The notes beneath the pieces are model-generated. The model was not told the origin of the DNA. It searched no databases and saw nothing but the letters and a program-made list of their open reading frames with translations. The position numbers were made by a program, and so were the translations under genes. A stretch of 17,545 nucleotides of DNA, taken from contig JBFGLJ010000043.1 in the NCBI GenBank assembly GCA_041576235.1, positions 1-17,545 on the forward strand. The letters are read 5' to 3'. Source of the stretch: JABDII01 sp041576235 (GTDB lineage Bacteria; Gemmatimonadota; Gemmatimonadetes; Gemmatimonadales; GWC2-71-9). The stretch's first letter is position 1; each line of letters begins with the position of its first letter. Positions 13,301-17,545 of this stretch are shown piece after piece.

Positions 13301-13926
13301 GAGGCGGCCGGTGGAGGCGAGGGATCGCGGGAGCGGCGGCGGCCGAAGCGGTTCTCGGTGCCCCTGATCAACCGGCCGATGTTGGCGCGGTGCATCCAGA
13401 TGATGAGCGCCGCCAGGCCGATGTCGATCCAGATCGTCTCGCGTCTCGCCGGGTGGAGCGCGTACACGGCCACCGGGTAGCTGGCGGCGGCCGCGATCGA
13501 CCCCAGCGACACGAAGCCAGTGGCGGCCACCAGGGTCACCCAGATCACCAGCGCCACGCCGAACGCGAGGGGCGCGATGCCGAGGATCACCCCGGCCCCG
13601 GTGGCCACGCCCTTCCCGCCCTTGAAGCCGATGAACGGCGAGAACATGTGGCCCAGCACGGCGGCGATGCCGCACACAAGCCCGAACACGGTCGAGCCCG
13701 TGGCCAGCGGGGCGAGCACCAGAACAGCGACTGCACCCTTGGCGATGTCGAACAGGCCGGCCGGTGCGGCGTACCGCCACCCGAGCGCCCGGTAGAGGTT
13801 GGTGGCGCCGAGGTTGCCGCTGCCGTGCCTGCGAAGATCGACCCCCTTCGCACGGGCGGTGAGATAGCTGGTGGGGATGGCGCCCACGAGGTAGGAGAGC
13901 ACGAGGGCTAGCGCGACCCTGAGCAT
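13297..13926 (-). CDS. plsY: Glycerol-3-phosphate acyltransferase PlsY
   Basis: Integral membrane enzyme that transfers an acyl group from acyl phosphate to glycerol-3-phosphate, giving lysophosphatidate; 209 aa. The N-terminal helix, GSGNLGATN (35-43), the phosphate-binding GFKGGKGVAT (100-109) and a late HRANIGRLIRGTENR segment match the family, with about five hydrophobic segments. ATG 13926 immediately follows the der stop codon (TAAATG, no gap). The Arg/Pro-rich last 20 residues are a cytoplasmic tail. Confidence 0.96.
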   Translation of the reverse strand: MLRVALALVLSYLVGAIPTSYLTARAKGVDLRRHGSGNLGATNLYRALGWRYAAPAGLFDIAKGAVAVLVLAPLATGSTVFGLVCGIAAVLGHMFSPFIGFKGGKGVATGAGVILGIAPLAFGVALVIWVTLVAATGFVSLGSIAAAASYPVAVYALHPARRETIWIDIGLAALIIWMHRANIGRLIRGTENRFGRRRSRDPSPPPAAS

Positions 13927-15273
13927 TTACCGACGCCCGCCCGTTCCTCTTGCGCGGCCGCCTCGGCGCTGGCGGAGCTTGAGCCGAATGGGCGACCCCA
14001 CGAAGCCCCACTCGCGCCTGAACCCGTTGACCAGATAGCGCTGGTACGATTCCGGGATGGCGCCGGGCCGGTTGGCCACGAGGGCGAAGGTCGGGGGGGC
14101 GGTTCCGATCTGCGAGCCGTAGAGCAGCTTCACCTCCTCACCAGGTTTCTGCGGCGGCGCGGTGCGCTCGGTCAGCTCGTGGAGCACCCGGTTCACCTCA
14201 GCGGTCTGAATACGGCGTTGCCGCTCGGCCGCCACCTCGAGGATCAGGTCCAGGACCTTCCGCACCCGCTGGCCGGTCACGGCCGACACATAAAGGAAAG
14301 GGACGTGTTTGAGAAACGGCGCCCGCTCGGTGATGGCTGCTTGGCCCCGGGCGGCGGTGTTGGCCTCCTTCTCCTCGATCAAGTCCCACTTGTTGACCAG
14401 GATGATCAAACCCGCCCCGGCGTCCCAAGCCGTGGTCGCGATGCGGAGATCCTGGGTATGAAGCCCCAGGGTCGCGTCCACCAACAGCACGCACACCTGG
14501 GCCCGGTCGATGGCCCGGGCGGTGCGAACGGTGGAGTAGAACTCAATGTCATCTTCTACTTTAGATCGCTTCCGTAAGCCCGCGGTGTCAATGAAGTTGA
14601 GTGTTTTGTCGTGATACCGCAAGAGGGAGTCGACCGCGTCTCTGGTGGTTCCGGCCTCGGGCGCCACCACATGGCGCTCCTCGCCCAGGAGACAGTTGAC
14701 CAGCGACGACTTGCCCACGTTGGGCCGTCCCACCACCGCCACCCGGATGGACTCGTCGGCCTCGGCCGGTGGCCGGGGCGGGAAGTGGTCGACCACCGCG
14801 TCCAGGAGGTCGCCGCTGGCGCGGCCCGCCGCGGCCGAGACGGCGTGCGGCTCGCCCAGCCCGAGGCTCCAGAAGGCGTGGTGGGCGGTGGTCGCGGGCA
14901 GGTCGTCCAGCTTGTTCACCGCCACGATGACCGGCCGGCCCGCCTTCCGGAGCTCGACCGCGATCTCCTCGTCCACCGGGTGCACCCCCTCCTTGCCGTC
15001 CACCACCAGGATCACCACCTCGCTCTGGGTGACCGCGCGTTCCACCTGCTGGCGGATGGCGCGGTCCATGAGATCGGCCGATTCGGGGACCAGGCCCCCG
15101 GTGTCCACCACCCAGAAGGCCCTGCCCTGCCACTCCGCGTCGCCAAAGTGCCGGTCGCGGGTGGTGCCGGGGCGCTCGGAGACGATGGCCGGCCGCCCGC
15201 CAAGGATGCGGTTGAACAGGGTCGACTTGCCGACGTTGGGGCGGCCGACGATGGCCACGGTGGGCTTGCTCAC
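13927..15273 (-). CDS. der: Ribosome-assembly GTPase Der (EngA)
   Basis: Tandem-G-domain GTPase needed for 50S subunit maturation; 448 aa. GD1: GRPNVGKS (10-17), DTGG (57-60), NKLD (120-123). GD2: GRPNVGKS (182-189), DTAG (229-232), NKWD (294-297). A KH-like domain fills the C-terminal 110 residues, ending in a basic Gly/Arg-rich tail. GTG 15273 is the start, overlapping the DUF512 gene's stop as GTGA. The frame stays open far upstream, but that is DUF512 sequence read out of frame. Confidence 0.97.
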   Translation of the reverse strand: MSKPTVAIVGRPNVGKSTLFNRILGGRPAIVSERPGTTRDRHFGDAEWQGRAFWVVDTGGLVPESADLMDRAIRQQVERAVTQSEVVILVVDGKEGVHPVDEEIAVELRKAGRPVIVAVNKLDDLPATTAHHAFWSLGLGEPHAVSAAAGRASGDLLDAVVDHFPPRPPAEADESIRVAVVGRPNVGKSSLVNCLLGEERHVVAPEAGTTRDAVDSLLRYHDKTLNFIDTAGLRKRSKVEDDIEFYSTVRTARAIDRAQVCVLLVDATLGLHTQDLRIATTAWDAGAGLIILVNKWDLIEEKEANTAARGQAAITERAPFLKHVPFLYVSAVTGQRVRKVLDLILEVAAERQRRIQTAEVNRVLHELTERTAPPQKPGEEVKLLYGSQIGTAPPTFALVANRPGAIPESYQRYLVNGFRREWGFVGSPIRLKLRQRRGGRARGTGGRR

Positions 15274-16559
15274 GCCGGCACCGGTGGGGTCAGCGGATCC
15301 TGGAGCGCGTCGGTGAAGTAATAGGACAGGCGAACCGGCGCCGGCGCCGCCTCGGCCAGCTCGGCGAAGGCCAGGTCGTCGAGGAAGAGCCCCTCGTCGT
15401 TCACGGCTTCGGCCGGCAGGAGGGCCAGGTCGAGATCGGGATGGGCGGCGAGTGCTGCGGCGAAGGCCTTGCCGGGCAGGAGGCCTGCCGTGGTGACGGC
15501 GGGGCCGAAGAGCGGGTTCTCGAGGGCATGGAGGGCGAAGTGAGCGCCGGTCGCCCGCTCGAGCGGCCCCAGGAGGTGAGGCATGAGGCGCCCCATGGAC
15601 GTGCCGGTGAAGACCCCGATCCGCCTGCCCGCCCATCCGCCGATCGCGCCGGCCTCGTCCAGGATGCGTCGCTCCAGGTACCGGACCGCGCCGACGCCGT
15701 TCTCGACCTGCTGGAAGCCGTCGTAGGCCTCGGCGGGCGGCAGCTCGACCCCCGCGTGCAGGTACAGCTCGTCTGCGCCGTGGGCCCAGGCGATGCCGCG
15801 TTCGCGGCGGGCGATCGCGGCCCGCTGCCGTACGATGTCGAGCGCGGCGCGGCATTCGATGCGGGTGGGCTCGCGGACGAGCGCGTGCTTGCTGTATTCG
15901 GTGAGGCCCACCGGCACGACCGACACGTCCAGCACCGGGTTCCCCAGCGCGTAGAGTTCGGCCAGCGTCCGGTCGAGCACGGCGCCGTCGTTCACCCCCG
16001 GCGAGAGCACCACCTGGGTATGGAACCGGATGCCGTGCCGGGCAAAGTCGGTGAGCTGGGGGATGATCTCGGGGGCGTCCGGGTTGCGGAGCAAGTAGCG
16101 GCGGGTGACGGGATCGGTGGCGTGGACGGAGACGTAGAGCGGCGACAGCCGGTACTCGATGATCCGGGCGATGTCGTTGGGTTTGAGGTTGGTGAGGGTG
16201 GCGAAGTTGCCGTATCGGAACGAGAGCCGGTAGTCGTCGTCCCGGATGTAGAGGACCTCGCGCATGCCCTCGGGGAGCCCGTCGACGAAGCAGAAGTCGC
16301 AGCGGTTGCCGCACCGGCGGATCCTGGGGGGCTCGAGGGTGACGCCCATCGGCACGCCTTCCGGCCGCTCGATGTCGAACTCGATGTCCTCCCCGTCGGG
16401 CTGCCGCACGAGCAGGGTGAATTGCTCGTCGGCCGTGTGGAACTCCCAATCCAGGAAGTCCTCGAGGTCCCGCTGGTTGACCGACACCAGCTCGGTGCCG
16501 GGCCGGAGGCCGATTTCCGCTCCAATGGAGTCGGGATGGACTGCGAGCACCTTGATCAC
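15270..16559 (-). CDS. DUF512 radical-SAM protein with PDZ-like N-terminus
   Basis: A 429-aa protein of the DUF512 type. The N-terminal 70 residues resemble a PDZ domain (SIGAEIGLRPGTELVSVN). A CGNRCDFC cluster (C83, C87, C90; CX3CX2C) is the radical-SAM-type iron-sulfur site, followed by a TIM-barrel-like core and a C-terminal DUF512 region (about 215-425) containing FTGTSMGRLMPHLL. Its biochemical role is not established. I start it at GTG 16559 (VIKVLAVHPDS), where the PDZ-like fold begins; the open frame to ATG 16706 adds 49 Pro/Arg/Ala-rich residues that look non-coding. The Shine-Dalgarno is weak (AGGA about 11 nt upstream). First gene of the run; its stop overlaps der, a linkage I also recall from Firmicutes. 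Confidence 0.88.
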   Translation of the reverse strand: MIKVLAVHPDSIGAEIGLRPGTELVSVNQRDLEDFLDWEFHTADEQFTLLVRQPDGEDIEFDIERPEGVPMGVTLEPPRIRRCGNRCDFCFVDGLPEGMREVLYIRDDDYRLSFRYGNFATLTNLKPNDIARIIEYRLSPLYVSVHATDPVTRRYLLRNPDAPEIIPQLTDFARHGIRFHTQVVLSPGVNDGAVLDRTLAELYALGNPVLDVSVVPVGLTEYSKHALVREPTRIECRAALDIVRQRAAIARRERGIAWAHGADELYLHAGVELPPAEAYDGFQQVENGVGAVRYLERRILDEAGAIGGWAGRRIGVFTGTSMGRLMPHLLGPLERATGAHFALHALENPLFGPAVTTAGLLPGKAFAAALAAHPDLDLALLPAEAVNDEGLFLDDLAFAELAEAAPAPVRLSYYFTDALQDPLTPPVPA

Positions 16560-16771
16560 GCTCGGGGGATTCCTGGCTGGAGACGCCGAAAGCTCGCGGC
16601 GGAGCGGGGGTCCTGGCAAGGCGGGCCGAGGCGGCGTGAGGGCGCCCCGGGCGGGACCTGTATCCCCAGTCGCGGCGGCCTCTTGCGCTCCTTCGCCTCG
16701 GGCCATAAGCTGTCAACGATGTGGCATATCCTCCGGAACCGTTGAAACCATCAACGCAGAGAGGCCCTTCC
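16560..16771. promoter_or_regulatory. Divergent promoter region
   Basis: 212 nt between the start of the nine-gene minus-strand run and the plus-strand receptor gene, so it must drive both. A perfect TTGACA lies on the minus strand at 16711-16716, but no good -10 follows at 16-18 nt. On the plus strand TATCCT (about 16727-16732) is -10-like without a clear -35. Confidence 0.35.
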
Positions 16772-17455
16772 ATGCTGCACTTCCGTTCGATCAGCAGATT
16801 CGGTGTTATTGCGGCGTTTGCCGGCGCTCTGGCGGTCCTGGCGATGCCGGGCGCCCTCAACGCCCAATCCCAGGCGAGCACCGGCGTCATCCGGGGCGTG
16901 GTCAGCGATTCCATGGGCGCTGCCCTGCCTGGCGCCGAGGTGGTGGTCCGCAACGTCGCCACCAACTTGACCCGCACCATCACCACCAACGACCGGGGCG
17001 TGTACGTCGCCTCCCTCTTGCCGGTCGGCACCTACGAGGTGACGGCGCGGTCGCTCGGGTACCGGGCCGCCCGGCGGACCGACGTCGACCTTCGGCTCGG
17101 CGCCACGGTGCCGCTCGACTTCATGCTGCCGCGCCAGGCCATCCAGGTCGAGGAGCTGGTGGCGATGGCCGAGGAGCCGCTGGTGGACGTGGGCAAGGTC
17201 GAGTCGTCCACTCGGTTGGACGAGGAGGTCGTGCAGGGCCTCCCCAACAACGGGCGGAATTACTTGAACCTGACCCTGCTCACCCCAAACGTCGCGATCA
17301 CCCAGGGGCCCGACGGTGACGAGCTGACCATCGCCGGTCAGCGCGGCATCCACAACAACGTCTCGGTGGACGGGGCCGACTTCAACAGCCCGTTCTTCGG
17401 CGAGCAGCGCGGCGGCCAGCGGCCGGCCTTCACCTTCAACCTCGATGCCATCTAG
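16772..17455 (+). CDS. TonB-dependent receptor N-terminal part, stopped by in-frame TAG
   Basis: Start of a large outer-membrane TonB-dependent receptor. A signal peptide (about 1-32, ending ALNAQ) is followed by a carboxypeptidase-regulatory-like beta domain (37-120: GVIRGVVSDSMGAALPGAEVVV...GTYEVTARSLGY) and the first part of the plug (GLPNNGRNYLNLTLLTPNV, VSVDGADFN). ATG 16772 is chosen because the signal peptide begins there and GAGG lies 7 nt upstream; a GTG at 16721 would add 17 unlikely residues. TAG at 17453-17455 ends the frame after 227 codons in mid-plug, yet the same frame continues with typical receptor sequence. A single C-to-T change from CAG (Gln) would explain it. Without the barrel the product cannot be a working transporter. 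Confidence 0.88.
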   Translation: MLHFRSISRFGVIAAFAGALAVLAMPGALNAQSQASTGVIRGVVSDSMGAALPGAEVVVRNVATNLTRTITTNDRGVYVASLLPVGTYEVTARSLGYRAARRTDVDLRLGATVPLDFMLPRQAIQVEELVAMAEEPLVDVGKVESSTRLDEEVVQGLPNNGRNYLNLTLLTPNVAITQGPDGDELTIAGQRGIHNNVSVDGADFNSPFFGEQRGGQRPAFTFNLDAI

Positions 17456-17545
17456 GACATGGTGGTGGTGGCCTCCGGGGCCAACGCCGAGTTCGGCCGC
17501 TCGGGCGGCGGGTTCGTGAACGTGGTCACCAAGTCTGGCACCAAC
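17456..17545 (+). pseudogene. Continuation of the TonB receptor after the TAG
   Basis: Thirty codons in the same frame encode DMVVVASGANAEFGRSGGG followed by FVNVVTKSGTN, the conserved plug segment (E-F-G-R-x-x-G-G...N-V-V-T-K-S-G) of this receptor class. The window ends here, so the barrel is not visible. Together with 16772-17455 it forms one gene broken by a nonsense codon. Confidence 0.85.

Noticed and set aside
15274..17031. Upstream extension of der's frame, giving an apparent product over 1000 codons
   Set aside because: The extra part is the DUF512 gene read out of frame; Der begins at GTG 15273 with MSKPTVAIVGRPNVGKS-type sequence.

Overview
The window is about 17.5 kb of high-GC bacterial DNA with compact, overlapping genes. 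Three traits suggest Gemmatimonadota, with Acidobacteriota less likely: two Ser/Thr kinases fused to TolB-like and TPR domains, a TonB-dependent receptor with an N-terminal carboxypeptidase-regulatory-like domain, and a DUF512-der-plsY-gpsA housekeeping block. This is inference from gene content only; there is no rRNA in the window.

Layout. (1) 1-1421, minus: adenine deaminase, cut by the left window edge. (2) 1666-2028, plus: a small unrecognised protein whose first and last codons lie inside heptamer repeat tracts. (3) 2124-8329, minus: cytoplasmic zinc-ribbon kinase with TPRs, a secreted lipoprotein resembling the DUF5602/TTHB210-like family, and a membrane-anchored paralogous kinase with TPRs. 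(4) 8685-9113, minus: an AT-rich four-helix membrane protein that looks foreign. (5) 9422-9495, minus: tRNA-Arg(CCU). (6) 9547-16559, minus: a tightly packed nine-gene run, DUF512 radical-SAM protein, der, plsY, gpsA, merR, surE, pcm, dedA, acyP, most joined by ATGA/GTGA overlaps or gaps of 0-2 nt. (7) 16772 to the window end, plus: a TonB-dependent receptor interrupted by an in-frame TAG after 227 codons.

The most unusual feature is in the intergenic DNA. Five spacers carry a degenerate 7-bp periodic repeat built on GACT/AGTC words (NNGACTS or its complement). One of them has 16 units in a row without a phase slip. The tracts stop exactly at stop codons or next to the tRNA end. Separately, a copy of the 3' half of the tRNA-Arg gene lies at 5687-5765, in the same orientation as the intact tRNA and about 3.7 kb downstream of its 3' end. 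It starts at the anticodon loop and carries a 35-nt insert in the T-loop. The interval between the two copies holds one kinase and the AT-rich gene, so it may be a decayed island that entered at the tRNA.

How the genes work together: the nine-gene run links ribosome assembly (Der), glycerol-3-phosphate and lysophosphatidate synthesis (GpsA, PlsY), damage repair (SurE, Pcm) and membrane maintenance (DedA). The kinase-lipoprotein-kinase group looks like an envelope-linked signalling locus, but its signal and targets cannot be read from sequence.
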